64,000 nucleotides of DNA. Origin: Loripinus fragilis. Taxonomy: Eukaryota; Mollusca; Bivalvia; Lucinida; Lucinidae. The DNA is taken from the NCBI GenBank assembly GCA_964019695.1, contig OZ026520.1, positions 26,054,130 to 26,118,129 of the forward strand. Reading direction: 5' to 3'. Shown in pieces: positions 23,998-36,064 of this stretch. Made by a program: the position numbers and the translations under genes. Every line of letters begins with the position of its first letter. Position 1 is the stretch's first letter. The notes under the pieces are model-generated. The model searched no databases. It was not told the origin of the DNA and saw only the letters and a program-made list of their open reading frames with translations.

Positions 23998-24300
23998 GAT
24001 GTAGCCACGGTTGATCCCGATGCAGGACAGCCGGTATACCGTGATGCACCGGGACACATTTCATAAAAAATAAATTGCGTTCTCACCTTGCCGACGTTAC
24101 CCCGGTATAGCCCGGTTCTCGAAAAAGCAAGACGCCGGTTGATCCCCGGTTCACCACGGAGCACTAACGGTGCAGCACGGTGGAGCCACGGTTCGTGCCG
24201 GTATACCCCGGTATTACCCAGGTTGTTTACGGTGATGTCCCGGTAACTGCCGGTTGCGCCACGGTTACATGCCGGTAGGGCCACGGTTGCGTCCCGGTGC
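23998..24300. repeat. CCGGT/ACGGTT-rich subterminal cluster, left
   Basis: Dense short repeats of 'ccacggtt', 'cccggtt' and 'gccggtat' next to the left terminus of the 23977-33452 element, strikingly GC-rich against the AT-rich surroundings. Mirrored at 33105-33430. Probably transposase-binding subterminal repeats (inference). Confidence 0.75.
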
Positions 24301-25399
24301 TACTCTACACTATAAAACCAGGATAAAAATGTGGAGTAACATCAGTTTTCCTCTGTCTCTATCGCATAACGGTTATGACACAAATTGGACTGCACAGCCA
24401 TATACGAGTTACTGCGGAGGAATCATGATCTGTGTAGCGAAAGCAAATGCCTAGTAACCTCGCAGCTCATTTGCATGCCAAATAAGCAGAAGCAGACCTG
24501 TTTTCTTACATGTACGACGAGGTTAAAATGTTGTTGATCTGGGCCCAGAATTACAATGCCTCCTTAAAGTTAATGAAGACTTACTGTAAGTATTGATACT
24601 TCAACATGTACATTAACTGCTTAATAAATTGCCAAGACCGATGCAGTACTCATGGTCAAAGATATCATTGTGATCTACAGAAAAAATGAAACTTTTTTGG
24701 TTTTAATCAGTTGGAAACGTTATTTTTCGCATACTTAACTTAAGAGCAATTCTCTGTAACCACCAAAAAATCTAAATAGGGGTCCGGCACGCATAGTCTC
24801 AGATTAACTTGATTTTTTTTGTATGTTGTACATATAACCCAAAACCACCAAAAATAAAGTCATTTTTTATTTGTTACCCTTGGTTGCTATGGAAACCATG
24901 ATTGTTCATTTTGGGCAAATTTCGTAGATTCTGTATTTTGAAATTATGAAAAAACACTAATTTGAAAGTATTTGCAGTTATTCAAAAAACATTTTGTAAC
25001 CAAATGGTTTAGGCCAAACTACAATATTGTATCAACTCTAACTCTTGATATATGTAGTTTGGTTCTATCATGCACGTGCTGGTTGCAGTAGGGTGTTAAA
25101 ATCTACCAAAATTGGCAAAATTCCAAAAGTTGAAAAAATGGTTTTTTGGCAATTTTTAGGGATATTTTTCAAAAAAACGCAGCAATACTGGTATTCAGCT
25201 TCAATGGATTCTGACAATCCAACCTTAGGTCATAAAATATTTGCAATAAAATCTATGGGAGTATTTGAAGTTTTTTAGGTAATCCTGATTAAATTGGACC
25301 AACAAATTGATTTCTCTGAATAAAGCTGTTTTGTACATGTGACTTAACTGACAAGATTTTGGCAATATAAGACAATGAAAATTATGTAAAGTGTTACAA

Positions 25400-26060
25400 A
25401 ACAATTCTATTTCATTAGAAGTTATTCATTCTATCATTAATCATCAGTTACTGCCTGGAAATATGCGAAAAATGTCTTTTTGTCCTAATGATCATACAGT
25501 ACCAGTTTTTGGAATCTTGGATAATGTGCATTTTTAGGCCAAATTAAGATAAGATAACCATTGGTTTGAGTAGGGATTTACTTTATTATGTCAGAATACA
25601 TCAGTAAAATAGAAATTGCTGTAAAATTTCAAGAAAATAGAAATAATTGTACAAATAATCAGACGGTACCAAATAACGGAAAATTGAATTTTTAAGCAGC
25701 ATTATGCGGAATGAAGTTACTTAGAAAAGATAAGTTTGTGTAAAAATGATTTATTTTATCAGATCTCATCATAAAACAATTGTTATCTGTGTAAAATCAA
25801 AAATTGTCATTAACGCTCTAATAATCAAGCGGTACTAGTTTTCGGAATTTTGGCATTTTGAGCAATTTCAGGAGGAAAAAGTGGTTTTATTCACTTTAAT
25901 TTGCAAGAAAATTATACATATTTTTTTAAACAAAAGCCAGCCATTAAATAATCTTTGCCAGCAAATGTCCAGAAAATATAGATAATTGTTCCAATTATCA
26001 ATTAGAACCAGTTTCCAAATGTTGACATTTTCAGCCTTTTCATGAGGAACAGGATAATAT
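25400..26060. repeat. About 170-bp diverged tandem repeat inside the TTAA element
   Basis: The motif 'aatcatacagtaccagttttt..ggaat' recurs in altered form near 25490, 25655, 25820 and 25995, each followed by an 'attttgagc/attttcagcc' block. About four diverged units. Confidence 0.65.
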
Positions 26061-26204
26061 GATTGTAATCTACTGATTATAAAATCTACCAAACCACCCC
26101 AATGCCCGTGGGACATCACTGTCAGTGTTATTGAATGTATCTTATCATTAGGAACATCATTATATAGATTTAGGGATGAAAACCTGAACAATTTCCCAGA
26201 TATT

Positions 26205-26740
26205 AAGCCTTTAGTGAAGTAAATGGGGTGGGGAATTGCTAAGCAAGCCCTGGAGAGACTTCTCAGTAAGTGCTTATGAATTCTTTCTTCTCACAAGAAA
26301 CATGAAAATTTATGGTTGATGGGTAGTGATCTGAGCAGTTCCAAGATAGTAAGCCTTTTATGAAGTAAATTAGGTGGGCCATGTGTTGGCACACCCATGG
26401 GTCTCACAGGTCATTATTACTTGAATGCTTGGTTTCATAAGAAGTATGAATAATCATGGCATGCCCTGGAAGGACTTCTCAGAAAGTGCTTTTGAATGCC
26501 TCTTGTCATAAGAAACATGAAAATAATAGGTTTATGGATAGGGATCTAAACATTTTCCAATATACTAAGCCCTTTTATGAAGTAAAGGAGGTGGGGCATG
26601 TGTGGGCACACCTGGGGGACTTCCTGATCAATATTACTAGATACTTTGTGTCATAAGATATATGAGTATATAAGTTTAAGGGTGAAAATCTGAATGGTTT
26701 CTGAGATATCAGGACTTTTAAAAATTAGTTGGACCTGGGC
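26205..26740. repeat. About 145-215-bp diverged repeats inside the TTAA element
   Basis: 'ccttttatgaagtaaa..ggtggg' recurs at about 26209, 26353 and 26570, with shared 'ggacttctcag' and 'cataagaaacatgaaaat' blocks between. Short ORFs here are repeat read-through. Confidence 0.7.
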
Positions 26741-27766
26741 ATGCCTTCTGGTCAGTCCTTGAGCCCAGGTTTTCATATTTTAAACTTTCTTTTAAAAAAT
26801 CTATGTATCAAAATTTATCATATAAAAAAACAACAACAACCCCTTGAATGGTTGCAATTGGTGAGAAATAGTCCAGACAAATTTTGGCAGTTTGTTATAC
26901 ACTTTTCCCTTTATGCCACATGATGATCAGAAAAAAATATTTTGACCTTTTTGACAGGGTTGAGGGTGAGTTAAGGAAGGAAATACATGTACCTTAGCTC
27001 TTTACTCTCTTGTATGTGGTATTTTCTTGTGTTTTGGTCAATTTTCCTTAAATATGGTGTCCTGGGCTTGATTGTATCTATTCATGTTCTTTAATTGCCT
27101 TCATTCTTATTTTATAGTCCACAGAATTGCATCTAAGTCAGTATATTGATTCTATGCTAGAATGATACACCTTCATGTATGTGTGGTAAATAGCTTCTCA
27201 AGTCTTGTTTAGTTCATGTACATGTAATTTCTTGATATTTTTGATGGATTAGTCTTTTTTGTGAAAGCTTAAATGTTAAGTCCAAATTCACCAATTTACT
27301 TTATTTGTCTACTGGTCAGACTTTATGGGACTGTTGAACTGTTAGTATGAATGCCAGAATGGAAACAGATAAACACTAAAGATACAGATGAGATGCCATA
27401 GAAATACAGCATCTCAATTGATAAAACAATTTGAGAAAAAATCATTAATTATAGCATTTCATATACATGTATATATACCTATGATCCCTTGAAATATAAA
27501 TGATGCATCCATTTAGGCTATTTTGGTTCAAACTTGATTGGAGATCTTATCCATCAAGAAAGGATATATAAAAATGGCTAAAATTTATATGTATTTTTTT
27601 TTTGCCCCAAACTAACATGTACTTTCCCTTATTAAACATCCATTTTAAGAACTATTTTTCCAAACTCCATAAAAAGAATATGCTCTTACTCTATTCAACA
27701 ATGTGACCATAGAGACAGGCCTCCAGATGAGTGTGAACTGGAATAATATTTTTCTAACTTCTCTTT

Positions 27767-28345
27767 GGGTCCGTGTATTCACCGGATCGGGCCTAATCAC
27801 CGGATCTGACATCATCGGGCCCGAAATTTGCTTAACTGATTTTTTTTTCTTTACAAGAATGATGTGCATAAAAGATTATGTATTTAGTGCAATTTGTATG
27901 CACTTGAATATATTAATATTGATATAAACGGCAAAAAAAAACATACTCAACGGACCCTTTTTGCAATGGTCAGCTATCATGTTTTACATAAAATGACATG
28001 CGCAGGTCTATCCTTTGTTCAGTATAAAGAAACCAATTTTCCTCAAATTAATACAAGCCATTTTTGGTACAGACGTCATTAATTTGATCCTAAAAATACT
28101 TTACAACATAAGATAAATATAGCTTTATTTGACCATTTTTTGTCCCGATCCGGTGAGATAGTAGCTATCGTCTCCGACCTTGATGATCCAGACATCATTA
28201 TTATGATCATATACATACTTTATAAACATAATAATAATCAAAAAAAATGTTTTGAAAAAAGAGCTAAATAGCCAATTTCGGGCCCGATCCAGTCCGATCC
28301 GGTCAGATCCGGTGATTAGGTCCGATCCGGTGAATACACGGACCG
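27767..28345. mobile_element. 579-bp TIR element with 9-bp target duplication
   Basis: Left end GGGTCCGTGTATTCACCGGA and right end (reverse complement CGGTCCGTGTATTCACCGGA) are inverted repeats, with CCGGATC motifs inside both ends. CTTCTCTTT stands directly at 27758-27766 and 28346-28354, a 9-bp target duplication. A 9-bp duplication with GGG-type termini suggests a Mutator-like (MULE) non-autonomous element; superfamily is inferred. Nested in the TTAA element. Confidence 0.88.
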
Positions 28346-29464
28346 CTTCTCTTTATATGTTGTGGGTACTCAAAAGAACCATCTCAATGAGACGGTTCTT
28401 TTGCACATCCAAACCACCCGCTTAAATTCATGGAAAAGAAAATCATTTCATTTTTAGGCGCAAAAACTACTCTGCTGAGGTGTTTTTTCTTTATGCCAGG
28501 TAAAACAAAAGTTATTTGATTTGTTTTGGGCTCTGAATTGCTTTAAACAACTCAAGATGATCAATAAATTCAATTATCCTTATTCTAATATATATATAAT
28601 TTACATGGTCTACCAGTAGTAAGAGTATCATTTACACGGCACATGCTCAATCATACTTCTGTGAAGTTCTGGCAGTTACTGACAACTGCTATACATGAGT
28701 AAGAAGTATAGAGAATAATCTTTAGGAATGTATGCCACCGGCTCGGAGTTAAAAAAAACGGAATATAGCAGTCTACTAATCAGACCCATTACTAACTCAC
28801 TGCATTGATTATCCAGGCTGGGAGCTAATGTGATTGTGTTTAAATCACCTTTTATTGAGGTTTATATTGCAAATGAGCCATCCTGTCAACTCTGAACCTA
28901 AAGTGAGGTTTGAGAGATGGATCTAAAAACTTGAAAGGGAATGTGTAAACTTGAAAGAGAATGTGTAGAGTGCACAGGACATGCATTTTAAGAAGATGCA
29001 TCTAGTAAATGCATAAATAGCCTGCTTTTATTACTTTGTACAGGGACAGATCCAGGATTTCTTGAGAGGGGTTCAAATTTACAATGGGGGTTTGGTTTGT
29101 TAAATTTACCTGTCAGATAATCAATTTATTAATATTTCCTGATTTTTCTGAGAATTCTCCATGTTCGGCCAAACCCCCTCTGGAACCGCAACTGCGTTGT
29201 AGCAGAAGCCTGAACTTTTTCATTCAACCAGTCTAAAAAAATAAAATGTATTTTCAATTGTCAGAAGAGATGAGGATTCATACAGGTGAATGGTTGTTTT
29301 TATTTGGTTTAAACATATGGTGGGGGGGGCTTACTTTATTTGGAAAGAGTACTTTTCTGTTAATGCGACTGATCAGAGCAACTAAGCCTTTGATTAAACA
29401 TAGGGGCCTACTCACCAGCTATTCCAGTCCTTTCTGGTTATTATTACATGCACCATATTTCTAG

Positions 29465-31446
29465 GGGTCCGTAGAATTACCGAAAACCACTCATTTACCG
29501 AAAACCACCGAAAACCACTTGGAAAATCATATTTATAGGGGAATTATACCCTCCTAGTATTTGTTTTTTAGTAGTTTATGTTTATATTTAATGGGATGGA
29601 TAGAAAAAATAAAAAATGAAGCCATCTTATACCGATTTTGACCGTGTAAAATGTATCGCGTCTACCGAAAATCAAAAGCATCGCCGAAAACCAATCCGAA
29701 TAGCTGATATAATAAGTTACTATGTTCTTGAAGTATTTGTATTTGATAATACAGATGCTTATAGCAGTATGTTGAATAAGAAGGATAAAATAAATCAAGT
29801 TTGAAACCATCTTATACCTAATTAAATGCTTTAAAACGTACAGCGGCAAGCCGAAAATCAAAAATCAATTACCGAAAACCAATCGAAATATCCCATCTAT
29901 AGGGCTTTTATGCCCTAATGGGATGTGTTTTGAATAAATCAAGTTAATTTATAAACATATTAAGTATGATTAATTTAAAAAAACGAAAATTAAAACATAG
30001 AAATTATTTATCCATATCATACTGAATTTGACGAATATATAATGTATTTCGACTATCGGACACCAATAACCACCTACCGAAAACCAATATAAATTGCTAA
30101 AATATTAAAGTCTTAAGGTTAATTCGACCTGTCATGTTTGCCTATGAACGTACATCCACAGTTTCCAGCCAGCACCAACGAGGAGGGATGACTAGGTCTT
30201 GTTAAAAAAAGTTAACGAAATTTCAAAGAGTCGTAATTTCATTCATTTTTTTCAACCATTTGCTGGCCACTTTAGATTTTTCCTATCAGTTAATGCCGCA
30301 GACTCCATGCGGATATTTAATATAAAACGTGACTGAACTCTGCAAAAATGCATTCGTAAATGATGTATACCCAGGACAGACACTGCTTTAGACACCTGTA
30401 CTGGGTGTATATAATTTACGTCAAATGAATATATAAAAATGTTGCCAAAAACTAGAGTCATATTTAACGAAATGCTCATAATATAAACCATTAACAGGCA
30501 TACGATGCTACATCTGCTAATGACCTACATGATGTGCGATACATTTAGCAATCCTAACAGTTTAAAATATATTTACATGAGCCAGCCCATGAGACGTTTG
30601 GGTTTATTGTGATTTGCGGCAGACCAAAGCTCAATCGCGGCAGAGCCATTGGTATACCGCGTTAGGTTTCCAGTAAAATAATTTACAAACATTAGTTCAA
30701 ATGACTAAGTCAATCTTCAAGTTTTGCAGAATATGATGTTAATAAAAATATGCAATAGGACCAAATTCTCATGAGTCGGCTGCTAACTTGACAATTTTAG
30801 TATACAAAGTCTTTTCCACTGAAATGTATGATTAAGAGAACAACACTTTTTATCGAGTCATTTTAGTAAACCTATCTAGTCACTTTGATGTAGTTCTACA
30901 TTGGCACAATCACATATCGTCAGTTTCTTGTCAGTTATTACATACGATTGAAATTTTTTGAACCGGTTGTTCCTTTGAGCATCCGTTAATTTTGTCCATT
31001 CTTGTTTTGATATTTGGAAATGGCTGTGCGTCGAGGGACTAAGCTTTTCGCTAACCGCTATATGTTATAAGTCTATAAATCCATGATAAAGTGGCCTCAC
31101 CATATACCCTGTAACAAAATATCATAAATAATATGCATATAAACATAAACTACTAAAAAACAAATACTAGGAGGGTACAATTACCCTATAAACTTGATTT
31201 TCTAAGTGGTTTTCGGCAATTGCTTTTGATTTTCGGTAGACGCTATACATTTTACACGGTCAAAATCGGTATAAGATGGCTTCATTTTTTATTTTTTCTA
31301 TCCATCCTATTAAATATTAACATAAACTACTAAAAAACAAATACTAGGAGGGTATAATTCCCCTATAAATATGATTTTCCAAGTGGTTTTCGGTGGTTTT
31401 CGGTGGTTTTCGGTAAATGTGTGATTTTCGGTAATTCTACGGACCG
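29465..31446. mobile_element. 1.98-kb foldback-like TIR element with 9-bp target duplication
   Basis: Left end GGGTCCGTAGAATTACCGAA and right end (reverse complement CGGTCCGTAGAATTACCGAA) begin inverted repeats of roughly 230 bp ('gatggatagaaaaaataaaaaatgaagcc' region against its complement near 31270-31310). TATTTCTAG is duplicated at 29456-29464 and 31447-31455 (9 bp). CCGAAAACCA is repeated subterminally at both ends. A partial internal copy of the right arm lies at about 31130-31250. The interior has no recognisable gene. It shares GGGTCCGT ends and 9-bp duplication length with 27767-28345. Confidence 0.88.
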
Positions 31447-32674
31447 TATTTCTAGTAGTCAGGCAAGGTTTCCAGAGCCATTACCCGGAGCAGAAACACA
31501 CAAACATCCCTTTTTCACATTGCAGATTCCTAATTTGAAAGCATTTTGTTTTAAAAAGAAAAGAGTAAACTCACAATTGGCAGTAAACTGGTATTTCCAT
31601 AAGAAAACCGATCAAATGTAGATGCTTTTCTAAAAATCAAAACTTGTTAAGTGTAAAAATCGGTTTGACTGATATTATCCGTTTAAAACTGATCCTCAGC
31701 AAGTAGAATCTTTGATTTATCAATCAAAGATTTCAACTCATGGCCATCATCGGAATAAAAACACATATGAGAAGAGATAACAACCTGTAAAAGTCTTGTT
31801 TCTTTCTCAACGTGTTTGTAATTTACATGGCTAAATGCCCCTTTATTTGAAGAGCTACAAAGGGGAAGTAATTTTGACTGTTGTGTTGTTGCTAGGCTGT
31901 CCCTCCCTTTAAGGTCTCCAGGGTGTCTCCAGTGTCATTCAGTGCTGTTTTTATGCTTTTACACCAGTCTTTACTGCTGATTAACCGTAACCATGCATAA
32001 AATAGCTTAATTTTTCTACAAATTATAAAGTTAAGGCATAAAATGCATTCCTCTGAGAGCAATAATTTAGGACAAAATTAAAATTCTGATTTCTTTGCAG
32101 TATTAAAAGTTCCCATAAATTTTATTTCACAATTTAACTTTTCAAAGTGTCCTTATTCTATTAATATATGCAGTAACACACAGAACTGCTGCGATTTTGA
32201 ATAGTTTGTTATCAAATTTGACCCCAAACTCGTTTTTTTTCATCAAAAATCCAAATATTTTTGGACATAAAATTTATCTAAGATGCGCCCATCTCTAAAC
32301 TTTTTTTAAAATCACAAAGCTTAATCTATCTACTTTGAAACATAAACATAAAATTACTGATAACTTTTAGCTTAATTCAATGAATAAGGAAAAGAAAATG
32401 AGGGTATGCATTTTCATGAAAGTGCCATTTTTCGGAACTTCTCGGTCTGTTACCATGGAAACGGTTGCACTTTTTGAAAAACTAAACAAAGTTTATTATT
32501 AAAGTTGATGCATCTCTACTTGAATATAACGTTTTTATCAAAATCCCTGACTATGCGTGGCCAAAATATTTTGGTGGTTACAGAGAATTGCTCTTAAATA
32601 CTCCTTAACTTTAAGGATACATTGTCATTGAAGGCCCAGATTGTCTTGCTTTTTCGTAAAAAAATATAAACACT

Positions 32675-32904
32675 TTGAGCGGGGCATGTTATTTCCAACA
32701 GTGTGATATTTTGAGAAGTGTAGACTCAGACAAGCCTGTGCAGTCCCAAATTAAGCTTTAAAGTTGTTCGGTCAGTAGCTTAACAGTCATAGAATAATCA
32801 AGCGACTAGCAAAGGCTTAGATCAGATTGCTCCTAGGCGCAGGCTGATCTGAGGCTTTGCTATTGGCAACTACCACATTGTTGGAAATCTCATGTCGTGG
32901 CTCA
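32675..32904. mobile_element. Palindromic MITE, TTGAGCCG/CGGCTCAA family, copy 1
   Basis: Ends 'ttgagcggggcatg..atttccaaca' and 'ttggaaatctcatgtcgtggctca', with central 'aaaggcttagatcagatt / gctgatctgaggctttgc' arms. Same family as 42975-43215 and 54811-55049. It lies in the outer element, between the TTAA element and the right subterminal cluster. Confidence 0.8.
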
Positions 32905-33104
32905 TATATGCTTGGCTCTTCAGTAACTATAAGTGCATTTATTCATAAGTTTTGTAAATGAGCACATTTATACTGCTGACAATTTAACCAACCTGTGACG
33001 AATGGACTTTTCCATCCTTATCATTTGGATGACTCCACTTTCATTTTAGGGGCAGTAGGAGTGACCTTTCATTTTTATTTTGCATTTTATTACATATACA
33101 TATA

Positions 33105-33430
33105 GGCAGTGGAACAGCACGGTTTATCAGGGTGGAGACACGGATGTTCCCGGATTGCGCCGGTATCGCCCCGACGCCGTCCCGGTGGAGACACGATTGC
33201 TCCCGGCGTCTTCCCGGTTTATCACGGTATTTGACAGCCTTCCCGGTTACTCCCGGTGAGTCCCGGTTGTTTTAAACATTTTAAAACAACCGAGGACATG
33301 AGCCGGTTCAACACGGTTCAACACGGTTCACGCGGATCTCCAAGGTTGTCCACGGTGCCGCCACGGTTGTGACACGGTTCATCGCGGTTCATCCCGGATC
33401 ATCAAACCGGGATGAACCGGCACCTTAAAC
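33105..33430. repeat. CCGGT/ACGGTT-rich subterminal cluster, right
   Basis: Counterpart of 23998-24300: many copies of 'cacggttca', 'cccggtt' and 'ccggatc' in both orientations, next to the right terminus of the 23977-33452 element. Confidence 0.75.
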
Positions 33431-33454
33431 CGGGACAGTGAGAACGGGGCTTTA

Positions 33455-34255
33455 CTAAGTATACGTTACATGAAATTCCATATATTACTTACTAAGTTAT
33501 GTCTGAGGACAAAACAAATAATTGGGGTTTAAGTAATCAAAGGGCAATAACTCCGCTATTACAATATATGACACTACCACACCATGGTAATATAAATATA
33601 GTATAAGTTTCATGCAAATCTATCCATTTGTTACTAAAGTATGGCTCTGAATGTACAAATTCATTAATTTTCTATGAAGACAATCAAAGGGCAATGACTC
33701 CTCTACAACTATGCGTCATCACACTATGGCCATATATACCCAGTTTAAATTTATATTTTTAGGTAATCAAAGGACAAGAACTCCTCTAGTACTAAAGGCA
33801 TCCAGACGAAACTTCATGTACATTACCACACTATAGTTATATATAATCTACATAGGTTTCATGAGGGAGCGCAGTGGGTCAGTGGTAGAGTGCTTGACTC
33901 GAGACAGAAGGGCCGCGGGTTCAAGCCTCACCGGCGTAACTGTGTTGTGGTCATTGAGCAAGACACATTTATCCTAGCTAAGTCCTGGTTCAGCCCAAGA
34001 AGACCCATCCCTGTTAAACTAAAAGATTGTCGATGGGACGTAAGGAATCAAATCAAACAAACAAACAAACATAGGTTTCATGAAGTTCCATTTATTGGTT
34101 ACTAAGTGATTGCTCTGAATGGTCAAATTCATTGATATTGAGACGGTCAAAGGGCAATAACCCCTCTAAAACTGGTGACATCCATGCATCATCACACCAT
34201 TGTCAGTATAGTAAAGAAAATCTACTGACGCTTTCTCTTCTTTTTTTCTTAGAAC
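33455..34255. repeat. Diverged tandem-repeat domain, right part
   Basis: Resumes mid-unit after the 9.5-kb insertion, with the same 'ttactaagttatg', 'caaagggcaataactcc' and 'ccacaccatggtaatat' blocks as 22146-23974. It is interrupted again by the SINE at 33865. Confidence 0.85.
33865..34068 (+). mobile_element. Full tRNA-derived SINE with 15-bp target duplication
   Basis: Head 'gggagcgcagtgggtcagtggtagagtgc' with box A, then box-B-like gggttcaagcc, 'tgagcaagacac', 'ctggttcagcccaagaagac', and an (AAAC)n tail. ACATAGGTTTCATGA is directly repeated at 33850-33864 and 34069-34083, giving exact ends. It inserted into a unit of the tandem-repeat domain. This is the best reference copy of the family here (others 3669, 12541, 46440). 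Confidence 0.93.
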
Positions 34256-34586
34256 TGTCTAGTTCACATTCGATGATTCACATGTGGCCCAGTCAAAGTG
34301 AATACTAAATCTAACATAACCTTACTGTTTTATTTGGTTAAACAAATCTGGTCCTGTATTTATCCTGAAACACACAAACACATAAACATGGAATATGTCC
34401 ATATAATCTTCAAAATTTAGTAATTCCAGACATAAGCTCAACAAAATCATCTAAAAAAATACCAAAATTATAAAAAAAATCCCTGCATCAAAACAGCCCA
34501 GCGAACAAAACAGCAAAAGAGACGAATATTTAAAACACCAATACATGTACATGCACTGTTACACTGATTATACTACCTATTTGGTA

Positions 34587-34722
34587 ATAAAGAAATGAAT
34601 TCGTTTTTTGGAAGGTTCATAGAATCATGAATACTTCGGGCCACTTGCAAAGTAAGTGAAGGGCTTCACGTTAACTTTGCGATTCCATGAACCGTCCAAA
34701 AATTGAATTTATTGCTTATATT
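34587..34722. mobile_element. Small palindromic element
   Basis: Arms 'aataaagaaatgaattcg...ggaaggttcatagaatc' and 'gattccatgaaccgtcc...gaatttattgctt' are inverted repeats, and the centre 'tgcaaagtaagtgaagggc / cacgttaactttgcg' pairs further. A MITE or its core; only one copy is seen in the window. Confidence 0.65.
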
Positions 34723-34729
34723 TACATTT

Positions 34730-35850
34730 TATTATAAATAACTTATATATAGAAATTATTCATAATTTAGGAGAAAACAATTTTGTATTTTATATTTAAA
34801 CGTATTAACGGTTTTGTTGGAGTGCAAAAACGGAAAAGCGGAACAGCCAGTGTGAACAGCAAACAAGAAGCTTGTTTTGCACGTGCACCTCAGGTGTGGC
34901 TCGCTGTCAATCACAACACCAATGAATTCGATGTTCGTAGCGAATTGCACGGAACCACAGAACCATGCAGCATTGCTGAAAGGTCAGAATCATTATCTAA
35001 AGATATAACTCCAAGGAAGCGGAAACAAATCTGCTAAAAGTCAAGCCAACATGTATTCTTAGACAAAAAAAATCAGAAGACGAAATGGGATCTAGATCAG
35101 GTGAATGATGTTTTATAGATAAAACATACAGAACAGTGAGTATGATCAGGAAATACCGAAATCACACACTACAGACCAACCCACGGCACTGTAAGGAAGA
35201 GCAATAGAACACTAACAGTCATAAGGCACCAGGAAGACAATTACAGTAAAACCACTAGCTCTCTCTCTTCCCCATCGAGCTGATTGCAAAACTAGAGAAG
35301 ACACTAACTACTGTATTAAGAAACAAGTACCATACACAGAACACTCAGCACAAATAATGGCAGAAACAGTAAATAATGAATCAACAACAGAACCACCGCC
35401 TTAGAACGGAGAGCAGCCTAAACCACTGGGGCCTAAACGCATTTTACTTGTATCCAATCTTCGCCCTTGTTTCTGTTGTTATTAAACTACAAAACGATCA
35501 TTCTCCTCCGTCCTCTGATTCAAGAAGGGTTAAAGACTTACCTATTGATGAGATGGTAGGGGCTTGATGCTTTGGCTGATTGCCGGGCCCACCGGGGTTT
35601 ACCTGTTGGATTTCTTTTGCTTCGGTATTCAGTTTTATTTACTGTTGAGTCCTTATCTTTGCTTTATCTGCTTGTTATATCTTGATTTATATGTTCTAGG
35701 AGATGATGCATTGATAAGTTAGGGGTCTTTCATGCAAACCAAATATCTATGTGTCTTGATCCACATCTGAATTAAGGGTGAGGTTGGCGCGCCGTGAAAC
35801 CGGTATAGCCCTCCAGTAAAATATTTTACTGACCGTTCCAAGGCGATACT
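34730..35850. other. No gene recognised
   Basis: An 84-codon plus ORF (34783-35037) and a 63-codon ORF (35376-35567) show no recognisable domain and no clear exon boundaries. Treated as intergenic. Confidence 0.4.
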
Positions 35851-35853
35851 TCT

Positions 35854-36064
35854 GTGGATCTTTTATGTTTTTTTCTGTCTTGTGGTTGCTATGCCTTTTT
35901 GCGAGTCAGTTTATATGTACTTTGTGGTCATCTGCTGGGAAAGGGCTGGCCTCTTGGCTCTCATTTGTGGTATCTAACTGTGAGTTTGTCACTTTACCAT
36001 AGGTATCCTGGGTCAGGTGTGGTACTTGTTTGTATCGATTCCTGATCTTTGCACCCTTACTTAC
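35854..36064 (+). repeat. Dispersed repeat (TGGGAAAGGGCTG...TCCTGGGTCAGGTG), copy 1
   Basis: 'gctgggaaagggctggcctc', 'ctaactgtgagtttg', 'ggtatcctgggtcaggtgtg' and 'tatcgattcctgatctttgc' occur in the same order, inverted, at 47575-47790. Short hydrophobic ORFs over both copies are shared because the DNA is shared, so they are repeat-derived. Confidence 0.8.

Larger units (their letters stand above)
24744..32593. mobile_element. TTAA-flanked TIR element, 7.85 kb
   Basis: Left end GAGCAATTCTCTGTAACCAC (plus CAAAA) equals the reverse complement of the right end exactly over 25 bp, and pairing resumes at 'cacgcatagtc' and again at 'ccatggaaac/gttg'-type blocks further in. TTAA lies on both sides (24740-24743, 32594-32597), the target site used by piggyBac- and Kolobok-type transposons. 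No transposase ORF is recognisable in the interior; ORFs there are under 110 codons. It is nested in the 23977-33452 element and hosts two further insertions. Confidence 0.85.
23977..33452. mobile_element. Outer TIR element, 9.5 kb with nested insertions, TA-flanked
   Basis: Left end AAGCACCATTCTCACTGTGC and right end (reverse complement AAGCCCCGTTCTCACTGTCC) match at 17 of 20 positions. TA occurs on each side (23975-23976, 33453-33454). The flanks join into an uninterrupted repeat unit: left 'ggtcatat-ta' plus right 'ctaagtatacgttac' matches the intact unit near 23344-23370 ('ggtcaaatatacttagtatacgttac'), which acts as an internal empty site. Both subterminal zones are packed with CCGGT/CACGGTT motifs. 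Without the inner TTAA element the host element is only about 1.6 kb and non-coding, so it is a non-autonomous DNA transposon of uncertain superfamily. Confidence 0.85.

Noticed and set aside
25868..26191. 107-codon minus ORF as a transposase remnant of the TTAA element
   Set aside because: No DDE/DDD-type motif or zinc-binding pattern, and it overlaps diverged tandem repeats.
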